Shown: positions 35,004 through 43,523, counted from the first letter of the stretch. The stretch: 48,579 nt of DNA from Polyangiaceae bacterium (GCA_025937835.1 JAICQO010000046.1:1-48579); one strand, 5' to 3'. Notes: generated from the sequence alone by a model not told the origin. Translations and numbers: made by a program.

Positions 35004-35880
35004 TGGACACCTGCAGAGACGCGGCCTTGCGCCGCAGCGGCGCGACGGCGCGCGCGGCGCACTCGCCGACGAGCGCGAGCAGCACCAAGAGCACCTTGTG
35101 GAACCCAGAGACGACGGCGCGCCCCGCGTGCACGTCGTAACCCTGCGCCGCAATGCGCGCGCCGATCGCTGCGTACACCAGCCGCGCCGCGCGCACGGCC
35201 ACGGCGATCCGGAACGGCAGCGCGGAGAGCCCGAGCTCTCCCGAGGCGTAGTAACGATCGGCGAGCGCGAGCAAGCGCCGCAGCGCGAGATTCACGCGCT
35301 CGGACGAGCCCAGCTCGAGCGGTGCGCCAGCGGCCGAGCCGAGCAACTCCGCCGGCAGGTAGACGCGATTTTTGCCCCAATCTTCGGCGACGTCGCGGCA
35401 CACGTTGGTGAGCTGCATGGCGATACCGAGGTGGTTCGCGTGCGTGAGCGCGCGCGCGTCGTGAACCCCGAACACGCGGCACGACATCAGCCCCACCACC
35501 CCGGCCACGCGATGCGCATAGATCAGGAGCTCGGAGAGCGTGCGGATCCGGACCGCCCCCACGTCCGAGCGGAACCCGTCGAGCAGCGCCCGCGGATAGC
35601 TCTCGGGTATGGAGTAGCGGAAGACGACGCGCTGGAACTCGACCAGCACCGGGTCCAGCTGGGGCTGTCGCGCATAGACGGAGCCCAGCTCCGCGGCGAG
35701 CGCGTCGATCCGCGCCGGTTGCTCGGCAGCGGTCGCGTCGTCGACGAGGTCGTCCGCGCGCCGGCAATACGCGTAGAGCACCGCGATGTCGTCGCGGCAG
35801 CTCCGTGGCAAGGCGCGCGCCGCGAGCGCGAAGCTCTTCGAGCCCCGAGCCAACATCGATTGAGCCAGCGCCACGCTCAT
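34993..35880 (-). CDS. crtB: Phytoene synthase
   Basis: CrtB condenses two geranylgeranyl diphosphates to phytoene. The 295-residue product shows the squalene/phytoene synthase motifs: KSFALAARALP, YAYCRRADDLVDD (first aspartate-rich motif), and LTNVCRDVAEDWGKNRVYLP (second motif). Length is normal. ATG 35880 overlaps the crtI stop by four bases, and the end overlaps the membrane protein gene by 11 bp, so translation is coupled through the operon. Confidence 0.96.
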   Translation of the reverse strand: MSVALAQSMLARGSKSFALAARALPRSCRDDIAVLYAYCRRADDLVDDATAAEQPARIDALAAELGSVYARQPQLDPVLVEFQRVVFRYSIPESYPRALLDGFRSDVGAVRIRTLSELLIYAHRVAGVVGLMSCRVFGVHDARALTHANHLGIAMQLTNVCRDVAEDWGKNRVYLPAELLGSAAGAPLELGSSERVNLALRRLLALADRYYASGELGLSALPFRIAVAVRAARLVYAAIGARIAAQGYDVHAGRAVVSGFHKVLLVLLALVGECAARAVAPLRRKAASLQVSNGR

Positions 35881-37361
35881 GCTCCGAGGTCCTCCAGCAC
35901 CAGCCGCGCCGTGGCCTTGCCCGACGCGACGACGCCGGGCACGCCGGCACCCGGGTGAGTCCCAGCGCCGACCAGATACAACCCGGGGATCCGTGAGTCC
36001 TTGTTGTGCGGCCGAAACCAGGCGCTCTGAGTCAGGAGCGGCGCCAGCGAGAACGCCGAGCCCTGATAGGCGAACAGCCCGCGCTCGAAATCGAGCGGCG
36101 TGGTGGCGCGCTGCACGACCACGTGCCGGCGTACATCGGGCATCCAGCGCTCGAGCGCCGCGAGGATCCGCTCGGCATAGCGCGGAGCCAGCGTGTCCCA
36201 ATCGAGCCGAGCGTTGCCGAGGTGCGGCACCGGCGAGAGCACGTAATAGGCGCCTCCGCCGGGCGGCGCGAGCGACGGATCGGTGACCGTCGGCGCGTGG
36301 AGGTAAAGACTGAAGTCCTCCGGCAACGACTCGCCGTGAAAGATCTCGTCGAGCAACGCTCGGTAGCGCGGGCCGAAGAGCACGTTGTGGTGCGCGATCG
36401 GGTAGCTGCGGTCGGTGCCGAAGTACAAGACGAACAGTGACATCGACCACTCGGACCTCTCGAGCTTCTGGCGCATCGCGTCCGCGGCCGGCTGCTTGCG
36501 ATACAGGCGCGCGTAGGTGTGGTGCAAGTCGGCGTTGGAGACCACGGCGTGGAACGGCTCGCGCGAGCGTCCCGCCGAGCTCACGAGGTGGCGAAGGCAA
36601 CCAGCGCTGTGCTCGAGCTCGACCCGCTCCACCGGTGCGTTCAGACGCAGCTCTCCGCCGAGCTCTTGGTAGAGCCGCACCAGAGCTCGCACCAGCGCGC
36701 CCGTACCGCCACGCGGGAAAAAGACGCCCCATTCGCGCTCGAGGTGGTGGATCAGCGTGTAGATCGAGCTGGTCTCGAACGGATTGCCTCCGACCAACAG
36801 CGAATGAAAGCTGAGCGCCTGGCGCAGGTGCTCGTTCTTCACGAAGCGCGCCACGGTGGCGTACACCGAGCGATCGGCGCGCAGGCGCACCAACGACGGC
36901 GCGACGCGCACCATGTCCGAGAAGCGCAGGAACGGCTCGGCAGCCAGCTCGACGTAGCCCTTTTGAAAGACACGCCGCGTGTAGTCGACGAAGCGCTGGT
37001 AGCCCGCCACGTCGTCGGGCGAGAGCCGCGCGATCTCGTCGAGGAAGCCCGCGCCGCCCGTGTAGTCGAGCTCAGTGCCGTCGTCCCAGAGCAGCCGATA
37101 GAACGGCGTCACCGGTAAGAACTCGACGTAGTCTTCGCGGCGCTTGCCAGCGAGCTCGAACAGCTCGTCGATCGCCTGCGGTGCGGTGATCACGGTGGGG
37201 CCCGCGTCGAACACGTAGCCCGAGTCCTCGTGCACGTAGGCGCGCCCGCCGGGCTTGTCCTTGGCCTCGAACAACACCGTGTCCACGCCCGCGGCTTGGA
37301 GGCGGATCGCGGCCGAAAGCCCGCCGAAGCCGCTGCCGATCACGGCGATCGGCTCAACCAC
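35877..37361 (-). CDS. crtI: Phytoene desaturase
   Basis: This FAD-dependent amine-oxidase-fold enzyme converts phytoene to neurosporene or lycopene. The dinucleotide-binding motif IAVIGSGFGGLSAAIRL opens the protein, followed by EAKDKPGGRAYV and DAGPTVITAP. The C-terminal FAD segment GLYLVGAGTHPGAGVPGV is the CrtI-type signature. GTG 37361 is chosen because it puts VVEPIAVIGSG at the start and overlaps the crtE stop by eight bases; an upstream start would extend into crtE. Product is 494 residues, normal for CrtI. Confidence 0.95.
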   Translation of the reverse strand: MVEPIAVIGSGFGGLSAAIRLQAAGVDTVLFEAKDKPGGRAYVHEDSGYVFDAGPTVITAPQAIDELFELAGKRREDYVEFLPVTPFYRLLWDDGTELDYTGGAGFLDEIARLSPDDVAGYQRFVDYTRRVFQKGYVELAAEPFLRFSDMVRVAPSLVRLRADRSVYATVARFVKNEHLRQALSFHSLLVGGNPFETSSIYTLIHHLEREWGVFFPRGGTGALVRALVRLYQELGGELRLNAPVERVELEHSAGCLRHLVSSAGRSREPFHAVVSNADLHHTYARLYRKQPAADAMRQKLERSEWSMSLFVLYFGTDRSYPIAHHNVLFGPRYRALLDEIFHGESLPEDFSLYLHAPTVTDPSLAPPGGGAYYVLSPVPHLGNARLDWDTLAPRYAERILAALERWMPDVRRHVVVQRATTPLDFERGLFAYQGSAFSLAPLLTQSAWFRPHNKDSRIPGLYLVGAGTHPGAGVPGVVASGKATARLVLEDLGA

Positions 37362-38382
37362 CGTACGTCTCCAGGCGCGCAAGCTCCCGCTCGAGCTCCG
37401 CCAGCGCCGGTGAGTCTGTGAACCGCGCCCTCACTCGGGCGAGCGCACGCTCGAGCCGACCACGGATCGCGGCTCTGCCGGCCTCTTCGATCTGCTCGGC
37501 GAGCTGCTCGGCGAGCAGCAGCGGGTCGAGCTCTCCGCGTTGCACCGCCTCGAGCACGCCGCGAAAGCGCAGGTAGCTCAGCCGGTCGCACCGCTCCGCG
37601 AGCCAGGCCCAGACCCAGGTCGGCCGTCCCAGCACCAAGTCTTCCCTGCCCTTGTCGCGGCGGCGCTCCACGCAGATCCCCGTCAGGTCGTCGAGCATCT
37701 GCAGCACCACACCGAGCTCCGCGCCGAGCTCCGCCAGCACCGTCAGCGATGCCGGCTCGGCATCTGCGGCAGCAGCCCCGAGCTCGGCGGCGAGCTCCAT
37801 CAAGCTCCCGGTCTTGAGCCGCGTCGTGGCGAACACCACGTCCGACACCTCGCGCTGCCGCAGCTCAGCGACCCGCACCGACAGATCGAGCGCTTGCCCG
37901 TAGTGGCAGCGCAACACGGCGCGATCGATCGCGCGGCGCAGCGCGAGCTCGACCGGCGCGGCGAAGCCGGCGCGCGCAAGCACGGCGCCGGGCCAGAAAT
38001 ACAGCCAATTTCCGGCGTTCAGCGCGAGCGGCAATCCGACCTGTTGATGCAGACACGGCACGCCGCGCCGGCACTCCGACCCATCCTCGATGTCGTCTAC
38101 GATCAGCGAGCCCAGGTGTAACGCTTCGACGATCAGCGCGAGCTCCCGCGGTGCCTCGCCCTCTCCGCCGGAGAGCTCCCAGCAGATCCCCGACAGCCGG
38201 GCGCGAAACTCCTTGCCCGGTTGGCGCGATGCTTTCGACAGCGGGTCGAACAACGCCCGATCGAGCAGGCGCTGCGGCACGATCAGATCGAGCGGTAACA
38301 CACCCGGTCTGAGCCGCGCTTCGCGATCCAGCGCCTCGGCCAAGAGGGGGACGGCTTCGAGGGACGGCGCGCGGTTTATCAT
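37354..38382 (-). CDS. crtE: Polyprenyl (geranylgeranyl) diphosphate synthase
   Basis: The chain-elongating prenyltransferase makes the C20 precursor. The first aspartate-rich motif is DDIED (within LIVDDIEDGSECRRG). The second is reduced to LDDLTG, lacking the usual final Asp; this DDxxG form occurs in some GGPP synthases. The lead segment EALHLGSLIVDDIED is typical. Length 342 residues. ATG 38382 overlaps the crtY stop by four bases. Substrate length (GGPP) is inferred from operon context. Confidence 0.93.
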   Translation of the reverse strand: MINRAPSLEAVPLLAEALDREARLRPGVLPLDLIVPQRLLDRALFDPLSKASRQPGKEFRARLSGICWELSGGEGEAPRELALIVEALHLGSLIVDDIEDGSECRRGVPCLHQQVGLPLALNAGNWLYFWPGAVLARAGFAAPVELALRRAIDRAVLRCHYGQALDLSVRVAELRQREVSDVVFATTRLKTGSLMELAAELGAAAADAEPASLTVLAELGAELGVVLQMLDDLTGICVERRRDKGREDLVLGRPTWVWAWLAERCDRLSYLRFRGVLEAVQRGELDPLLLAEQLAEQIEEAGRAAIRGRLERALARVRARFTDSPALAELERELARLETYGG

Positions 38383-39518
38383 GCTCGTTCTCCGATCAGG
38401 CGGGTCAGCGAAAACCCTCGTGGCGGGCGACCGCACAGGATGCGCGTGCGATCGAGAGCCGTGGTTTGGTGGGCGTAGAAGCGGCGGATCGTCTCGACCG
38501 GTAAGCGGTAGAACCGCTCGAGCACCGAGTAACGATTGGCGGGTGCGACGCCGCAGAAAAGCAAGCGGTTGAGCCACGCCGCGAAGCGCTGGTTCGAAAG
38601 CTCGCGCTGCGCGAGACGCTCGAGGCGGGCGCCGAGCTCCAGAGGCTCCGACTCCGCGACGGTGAGCGCGTAGCGCACCGCGAGCGGGAACGAATAACCC
38701 GTGGTCGGGTGGAACCAGCCGCCCGCGTAACCGCCGCGAAAGCGGCCCCTTTCTCCGACCTCGGCGAGCGGCGCGCGGCGGGGCAGCGGCAACACCCCCG
38801 TCTCTTCGCGCAGCACGTTCCGTGAGACGATGCCCCGGGAAGCAACGTAGCGCTCGATACCGGTGCGGAGCGCTGCGACGTCCAGCGCCGGCGTGTCCGA
38901 GAAGTACGTGTCCTCGACGAGCAGGCGAGCGCGGCCGAACGGCAACAGATAGACGAAGCGAAAGCCGTCGTTCTGCTCCACGCAGGCGTCCATCAGCACC
39001 GGCGAAGACGGCCCTGAGCCCGGCTCCACCTCGAGCTCGAGGCCGAGGAACTTTTGATAGCCGAGCACGTGCTTTCGCTCGGCGAGCTCCGGGCCGCGCG
39101 CGTCGATCACGACCTTTGCCTCGAGGCGTGCGCCCGACGCGAGCTCCACGTGCTTCACTCCGACGAAAGCCGCGCGCTCCCCCAGGTACAACGTGAGCGC
39201 GCCGCGGGCTGCACGCTCTCCGAGCACGCGCTGCACCGAAGCCGAATCGAGCGCCGCGTAGGGTTCGTCCAGCGTGCGCTCGAGCTCGGGAAAGCGCACC
39301 GACTGCCGCCGCCAGCGCTCGATCACGAACGGCTCGACGAAGGGCATCGCTTTCGCCGGCACGTCGGCCGCGTGAAAGCACCAGGTGTGATTGCCGCCCA
39401 GGGCGGGCCCCTGCTCGATGACGGCGAGCGTCGCGGTCGGCCGGAGCTGGCAAAGCGCCTCCGCAATCAGGGCATTTTGCAGGCCGCCCCCGACCAGGAC
39501 GTAATCGAGCTGGGTCAT
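38379..39518 (-). CDS. crtY: Lycopene beta-cyclase
   Basis: The 379-residue CrtY-type flavoprotein cyclises lycopene ends to beta-ionone rings. The nucleotide-binding start LDYVLVGGGLQNALIAEALC and GGNHTWCFHAADV are diagnostic, and FRGGYAGGWFHPTTGYSFPLA is the conserved C-terminal block. It is the first gene of the operon, with its ATG immediately next to the 11-bp repeats. Together with CrtE, CrtI and CrtB it gives a complete route from isoprenyl units to beta-carotene. Confidence 0.95.
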   Translation of the reverse strand: MTQLDYVLVGGGLQNALIAEALCQLRPTATLAVIEQGPALGGNHTWCFHAADVPAKAMPFVEPFVIERWRRQSVRFPELERTLDEPYAALDSASVQRVLGERAARGALTLYLGERAAFVGVKHVELASGARLEAKVVIDARGPELAERKHVLGYQKFLGLELEVEPGSGPSSPVLMDACVEQNDGFRFVYLLPFGRARLLVEDTYFSDTPALDVAALRTGIERYVASRGIVSRNVLREETGVLPLPRRAPLAEVGERGRFRGGYAGGWFHPTTGYSFPLAVRYALTVAESEPLELGARLERLAQRELSNQRFAAWLNRLLFCGVAPANRYSVLERFYRLPVETIRRFYAHQTTALDRTRILCGRPPRGFSLTRLIGERA

Positions 39519-39603
39519 TTGACTAATTGTTGTCTAAGTTATGTTCCGCTAGGATTGCCTGGTCAAGGCCGCCTGCCAGATTTGTATAAATATTGTCTAA
39601 CTT
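39519..39603. promoter_or_regulatory. Two pairs of tandem 11-bp repeats: CarH-like operator candidates
   Basis: The 74-bp divergent region between crtY and the DUF2141 gene contains two head-to-tail pairs. TTGACTAATTG (39519-39529) is followed directly by TTGTCTAAGTT (39530-39540). TTGTATAAATA (39582-39592) is followed directly by TTGTCTAACTT (39593-39603). The period is exactly 11 bp, the spacing known for direct repeats in the Thermus CarH operator. The first pair touches the crtY start; the second covers the apparent start of the DUF2141 gene. The region is markedly AT-rich against the genome background. Confidence 0.65.
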
Positions 39604-40033
39604 AATATCGAGAGCCTGGATCCTAGGCGCCGGATGTCTCGCGGTCCTCTGCAGCTCCCCCCTCGCAGCCGGAGCCGAAGCCAAGAACCGCATCGAGTTC
39701 CGCGCGCACTTCGAGGAGCGCGGGGGTTCGGTGCGTTGCGGCCTGTTCCAGCGTTCGGGCTGGCTGAAGAAGCCGCTACGCGCGGCAGCAGCGCCGGCCA
39801 ACGCCAGCCCGGCGCTGTGTGTCTTCGAAAACGTGCCGCCCGGCACCTACGGCATATCGGCGTTCCACGATCGGAACGACAACGAGAAGCTCGATACGAA
39901 CCTGATCGGCGTCCCCGTCGAAGACTACGGCGCCTCGAACAACGCGCGCGGCGTGTTCGGCCCTCCGAAGTTCGACGACGCGCGCTTCGCGTACAAGGAA
40001 GGCACGAAGCGCCTGCAGGGCACGCTCGATTGA
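39593..40033 (+). CDS. DUF2141-type exported protein
   Basis: The frame gives a signal-like N-terminus (AWILGAGCLAVLCSSPLAAG) and a 110-residue domain with DUF2141 features: VRCGLFQRSGWL, CVFENVPPGTYGISAFHDRN, then DNEKLDTNLIGVPVEDYGAS. Such proteins are often encoded beside carotenoid genes, which fits the divergence from crtY. No ATG exists ahead of the signal; TTG 39593 is the best start and lies inside the second operator-like repeat pair. If leaderless or atypical, the start may differ by a few codons. Confidence 0.75.
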   Translation: MSNLISRAWILGAGCLAVLCSSPLAAGAEAKNRIEFRAHFEERGGSVRCGLFQRSGWLKKPLRAAAAPANASPALCVFENVPPGTYGISAFHDRNDNEKLDTNLIGVPVEDYGASNNARGVFGPPKFDDARFAYKEGTKRLQGTLD

Positions 40034-40059
40034 GCGCGCGGGTTGCTCGGTTCAGCGCT

Positions 40060-41352
40060 TCAGTCTTCGATCGGCGTACGACTACAGTCGCAGGAGTCGT
40101 CCCAGACGTAGCGCTCGCCAAGCTCGGGCACCTCGAAGTCGTCCCAGCGCAGGCTCGTGAGATCGCTCGGGCCGAAGTCGAGATCGGCCCACTTCGCGGT
40201 CGTGAAACGGTCGTTGGCGGCGGTAAAGGTGAGGTTGCCGCCGTCCGACAGGATCATGCCGTACTCCTTCAATGCCCGGGCCACGACGCGCGCCGCCGGC
40301 TTCAGGCTGCTCTCGTCGAACGAAGCCTTGAGGCGGATCCGCGCGCCATAAGGCGGCGCAGCGTCCGGGCCGGAGGTCGCACCCGTGGAGTGCGTGGCCG
40401 GTCGGACGTAGACGCGCTCGCGCATCAACGCGTTCGGGAGGATGAAGCGAATCGCGTGTGGGATCACCCCGGCCGCGACCTCGTCGGCCGTGAACATGTG
40501 AGCGGCGATCGGCAAACCGGCAGCGTCCGCGCTCGTGCAGCAATCCCCGCGCAGCGTGGGCTCGTAGGATGCGCGGAGGTCCCAGACCGCCTGGCAGCCG
40601 CCCTCGAACGACGACCCCGAGCGGTTGGCTCGCCACATCTCGTAGAGGCGGCAAGAATCGGTGTCGATCACGATCAGGTGACAATCGCCGTCGCTCTCGC
40701 AAGCGTAGTCCGTCTCGCCTTCGATCGCGCCGTCGACCGGCAGCGGCGGTGGTGCGGGATCGCAATCGGGCTCGTAGTAATCGCCGCTCGGCTCGAACTC
40801 CACGCGCGGCGTGGACGAGTCCGCCGTGAGGATCGTGATGCCGTAGAGGTTGTCCGGCTCGTCGCTCGGACCGTCGATGCGGAAGCGCTGCGAGCCGGTG
40901 TGGTTCTCGGACAGGTAACCAATGATCGCGTCGGACTCGTCGTCGAGCGGCGCGGCGTCGATCCGCTGATTCCAGGGATGGTCGGGACCGAACAGCTGCC
41001 CCTTCTCGGCGCCGCACAGGCCGTCGCCGAGCGCCTTCGAGCCGCCGCTGCCCCCGGACTTTCCACCGGTCGAGGCCTTGCCTCCGGTGTCACCGCTCGC
41101 GCTCTTGCCACCGTTCGCCGCGCCGCCACCGCCGCGCCCCGAGTTGCCGCCGCTCGCGCGCCCGCCCGTGCCCGAGCCGCCCGTGCCCGAGCCGCCCGTG
41201 CCCGAGCCGCCCGTGCCCGAGCCGGCCGCCGCACCGCCGGTGTTGCTCGCGCCGTCGTCCCCGTCCTCGTCGTCGCTACAGGAGAACAGCGCGAAAGATA
41301 GCGCCGCCATCAACGAAAGACCGCCCGCAATCCGCACACGCCTCTTCGCCAC
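40060..41352 (-). CDS. Lipoprotein with Gly-rich linker, unknown globular domain
   Basis: The 430-residue product has a lipobox (ALFSC) after AGGLSLMAALSFALFSC, then an acidic patch and a Gly/Ser/Thr linker (residues 34-105) containing GTGGS repeats. The globular domain begins near GLCGAEKGQLFGPDHPWNQR and has several cysteines (DYACESDGDCHLIVIDTDSC, RGDCCTS). The segments HLIVIDTDSCRLYEMW and IPHAIRFILPNAL look like enzyme-core strands, but I cannot name the family. It is convergent with the DUF2141 gene, 26 bp apart. Confidence 0.75.
   Translation of the reverse strand: MAKRRVRIAGGLSLMAALSFALFSCSDDEDGDDGASNTGGAAAGSGTGGSGTGGSGTGGSGTGGRASGGNSGRGGGGAANGGKSASGDTGGKASTGGKSGGSGGSKALGDGLCGAEKGQLFGPDHPWNQRIDAAPLDDESDAIIGYLSENHTGSQRFRIDGPSDEPDNLYGITILTADSSTPRVEFEPSGDYYEPDCDPAPPPLPVDGAIEGETDYACESDGDCHLIVIDTDSCRLYEMWRANRSGSSFEGGCQAVWDLRASYEPTLRGDCCTSADAAGLPIAAHMFTADEVAAGVIPHAIRFILPNALMRERVYVRPATHSTGATSGPDAAPPYGARIRLKASFDESSLKPAARVVARALKEYGMILSDGGNLTFTAANDRFTTAKWADLDFGPSDLTSLRWDDFEVPELGERYVWDDSCDCSRTPIED
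41165..41227. repeat. 15-bp tandem repeat encoding GTGGS units
   Basis: About four copies of a 15-bp unit (GCCCGAGCCGCCCGT on the plus strand) are in tandem inside the lipoprotein gene's linker. They encode GTGGS pentapeptides and could vary in copy number by slippage without shifting frame. Confidence 0.85.
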
Positions 41353-41490
41353 GGATGCGAGTCTACAAGCAAGGGCTCATCGACTGTCTACCGAGTGTCT
41401 GCTTTCCCTAATCTCCGGTCGTACCTGTGCCGACAATCCACGGAGAGCGCCTGACATCCGACCCCTTGCGGATCATACTGCGCGCCCCTC

Positions 41491-42870
41491 GTGGACCAAT
41501 CCGCCTCTGCAAACGCCAAGGTCAGCGTCGGGACGCTGCTGAATCTCGCCTGGCCGATCATCCTGGCGCGCGCCACCCAAGCGGTGATCGGCTTCACAGA
41601 CGCCCTGCTCACGGCGCCGCTCGGAGAGAACGCGCTGGCCGCGGTGACCACCGGCTCGCTCAACGTGCTCTCCGCGATCATCCTGCCGATGGGCACGGTA
41701 TTCATCGTGCAGAGCTTCACGGCGCAGCTCCGCGGCCGGGGAGACCTCGGCGCGGCGCGCCGCTATGCCATCTACGGGCTGTTGCTCGCCGTGCTCTCGG
41801 GCCTGCTCGCGGCAGCGCTCACGCCGCTCGTGCCCGTGCTGCTCGGCAAGCTCGAGTACTCGACCGAGGTCCGCGACCTGATGACGGAGTACGTGTCGAT
41901 CCGCCTGTTGTCGGTCACCGCGGCGGTGGGCACGGAGGCGCTCGGCAACTGGTACGGCGGCCTCGCCAACACGCGACAGGCGATGATCGCCGGCGTCGTT
42001 GCGATGGTCGCCAACGCGATCGGGTCCTATGCCCTGATCGAGCCGCGCTTCGGGTTGCCCGGCTACGGCGTCGCGGGCGCGGCCTGGGCGAGCGTGGCAG
42101 CGAGCTGGCTCGGTTTTGCGGTGATCGGCTACGCCTTCGTCCGCGGCCACGGCCACGATCTGCCGCCCTCCCGCTTCGAGTTCAAGAGCCCGGAACTCTG
42201 GCGAGTGCTCCGCTTCGGCATACCGAACGGCATCAACTGGTTCCTCGAATTCTCGGCGTTCATTCTCTACATCAACGTCGTGATCGGCCACCTGGGCACC
42301 TCGGTTCTGGCCGCGTTCAACGTCGTGATGCAACTGAACTCGATCTCCTTCATGCCCGCGTTCGGAGCGGCGTCCGCAGGAGCCATCCTGGTGGGCGAAG
42401 CCATCGGTGCCGGAAAGAAGGCCAGGGTCGGCTCAATCGTGAGGCTCACCCTGTTCACCAACGTGAGCTGGATGATGTCCGTGGGTCTGATGTACCTGCT
42501 GATGCCCGACGTCTGGATCCGCCTGTTCGTCCCCGACGGCGGCACGTCCAGCGCGTTGCTCGCCGCCGGCACGACGATGCTCATGATGTCCACCATCTGG
42601 CAGCTCTTCGACGCCATGGGCCTCACCCTGAGCGAAGCGCTGCGCGCCGCCGGCGACACCACCTGGACCATGCTCGCCCGCATCGTGCTCGCCTGGTTCG
42701 TCTTCTCCCCCGCCGCCTGGCTCGCCGTCTTCGTCTTCGACGGCGGCATCATCACCGTGATGATCTCCCTCATCGCCTACATCGCCCTGCTCGCGCTCAC
42801 GCTCGTGTGGCGCTTCCGCTCGCGCAGATGGGAAAAGATCGACTTGATCGGCGAACCGGCGCCGCTGTGA
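41491..42870 (+). CDS. MATE family efflux transporter
   Basis: Twelve membrane helices in 459 residues and the MATE/NorM pattern (LAWPIILARATQAVIGFTDA, GNWYGGLANTRQAMIAGVV, NGINWFLEFSAF, AAFNVVMQLNSISFMPAFG) identify a cation-coupled multidrug or metabolite exporter. Halves show the usual internal similarity (LGENALAAVTTG versus LGTSVLAAFNVV). GTG 41491 is the start; an upstream in-frame extension lacks conservation. The 138-bp gap upstream contains TGTCTACC and TGTCTGC close together near 41394-41410, a possible regulatory site. Confidence 0.92.
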   Translation: MDQSASANAKVSVGTLLNLAWPIILARATQAVIGFTDALLTAPLGENALAAVTTGSLNVLSAIILPMGTVFIVQSFTAQLRGRGDLGAARRYAIYGLLLAVLSGLLAAALTPLVPVLLGKLEYSTEVRDLMTEYVSIRLLSVTAAVGTEALGNWYGGLANTRQAMIAGVVAMVANAIGSYALIEPRFGLPGYGVAGAAWASVAASWLGFAVIGYAFVRGHGHDLPPSRFEFKSPELWRVLRFGIPNGINWFLEFSAFILYINVVIGHLGTSVLAAFNVVMQLNSISFMPAFGAASAGAILVGEAIGAGKKARVGSIVRLTLFTNVSWMMSVGLMYLLMPDVWIRLFVPDGGTSSALLAAGTTMLMMSTIWQLFDAMGLTLSEALRAAGDTTWTMLARIVLAWFVFSPAAWLAVFVFDGGIITVMISLIAYIALLALTLVWRFRSRRWEKIDLIGEPAPL

Positions 42871-42888
42871 AGCTCCGGGGGCGGGTGA

Positions 42889-42941
42889 AACAGGAAGGCG
42901 GGGAGATGGGCAGATCAGAGGGGATTTTTTTGGGGGGGCGC
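42889..42941. repeat. Half copy of the T/G-run hairpin element, copy 3
   Basis: AACAGGAAGG, GGGGAGATGGGCAGATC, then GAGGGGATTTTTTTGGGGGGG repeat the left arm of copy 2 (AACAAGAAGG, GGAAGGGG, GAAGATC, AGGGATTTTTTGGGGGG). It begins 19 bases after the MATE stop. No right arm is present: sequence homologous to the island's other end starts at 42942, so the right arm appears to have been replaced. Confidence 0.75.
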
Positions 42942-43077
42942 CGGGTGCGTCGACAGTACTCAGTGCAAACGCTCGACGCGCACGTCGTAGGTATCGATGC
43001 AAGATTTGAAGTCCCGACACGCGATCGGCGCCCGATGGTGGATGGAGAACCGCCCAACAGTTGGCGATAGACCGGGG
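42942..43077. repeat. Left copy of a 136-bp inverted duplication
   Basis: This segment, holding the 3' end and short downstream flank of the secreted-protein gene, recurs inverted at 48263-48398 with only about eight mismatches. It starts exactly at the end of the T/G element and marks the left edge of the accessory island. Confidence 0.88.
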
Positions 43078-43523
43078 ATGTCTGCGTTAAGCGAAAACGC
43101 CACGTACCCGACTTCCCCGGGACACGTGGGATATACGGCATGGCATTCCGAACCGAGCTGTCCGTGCGGCGTGCAGTTCTCGTAGGCAAAGTGCGCCTGG
43201 GGGCCGATTGGCGGTCCATCGGCCCCGGTGACCTTACAGACCTCGCCCCCAAGGGCGCTTGAAATGTTCGGACCTGCTACAAGCTCGAAATCATCACCGG
43301 GCACGACCCGATACAGGTAACACCCAGTCGAACTCGGATTCTCACTCAATACAAGAACCCTAAACCTTGTGCCCGCAGGGACGAGATGAACGTCGTCGCA
43401 AGACGATCCGCACCCAATGGTTGTGCTCCCGAAGAACACCAACGATCCGAGAAGGGCTGACGCGCGTCCGCAAAACAGCACCAAGCAAAGGAAAGACGCT
43501 AGCCAATTGAACGCGCGCGCCAT
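42960..43523 (-). CDS. Secreted Cys-containing hypothetical protein
   Basis: The 187-residue product has a signal peptide (MARAFNWLASFLCLVLFCGR, cleavage near ASA) and about ten cysteines, in pairs that could form disulphides (TTIGCGSSCDDVHL, CYLYRV, ECHAVYPTC, CRDFKSCIDTY). Codon use is less GC-biased than in the neighbouring operons, which fits recent acquisition. The last 38 codons are duplicated at 48267-48380. Family not recognised. Confidence 0.7.
   Translation of the reverse strand: MARAFNWLASFLCLVLFCGRASALLGSLVFFGSTTIGCGSSCDDVHLVPAGTRFRVLVLSENPSSTGCYLYRVVPGDDFELVAGPNISSALGGEVCKVTGADGPPIGPQAHFAYENCTPHGQLGSECHAVYPTCPGEVGYVAFSLNADIPGLSPTVGRFSIHHRAPIACRDFKSCIDTYDVRVERLH

Noticed and set aside
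41391-41412. TGTCTACC/TGTCTGC pair upstream of the MATE gene as another CarH operator
   Set aside because: It does not match the TTGnCTAAnTT consensus and the 11-bp register is not kept, so similarity to the crt sites is superficial.
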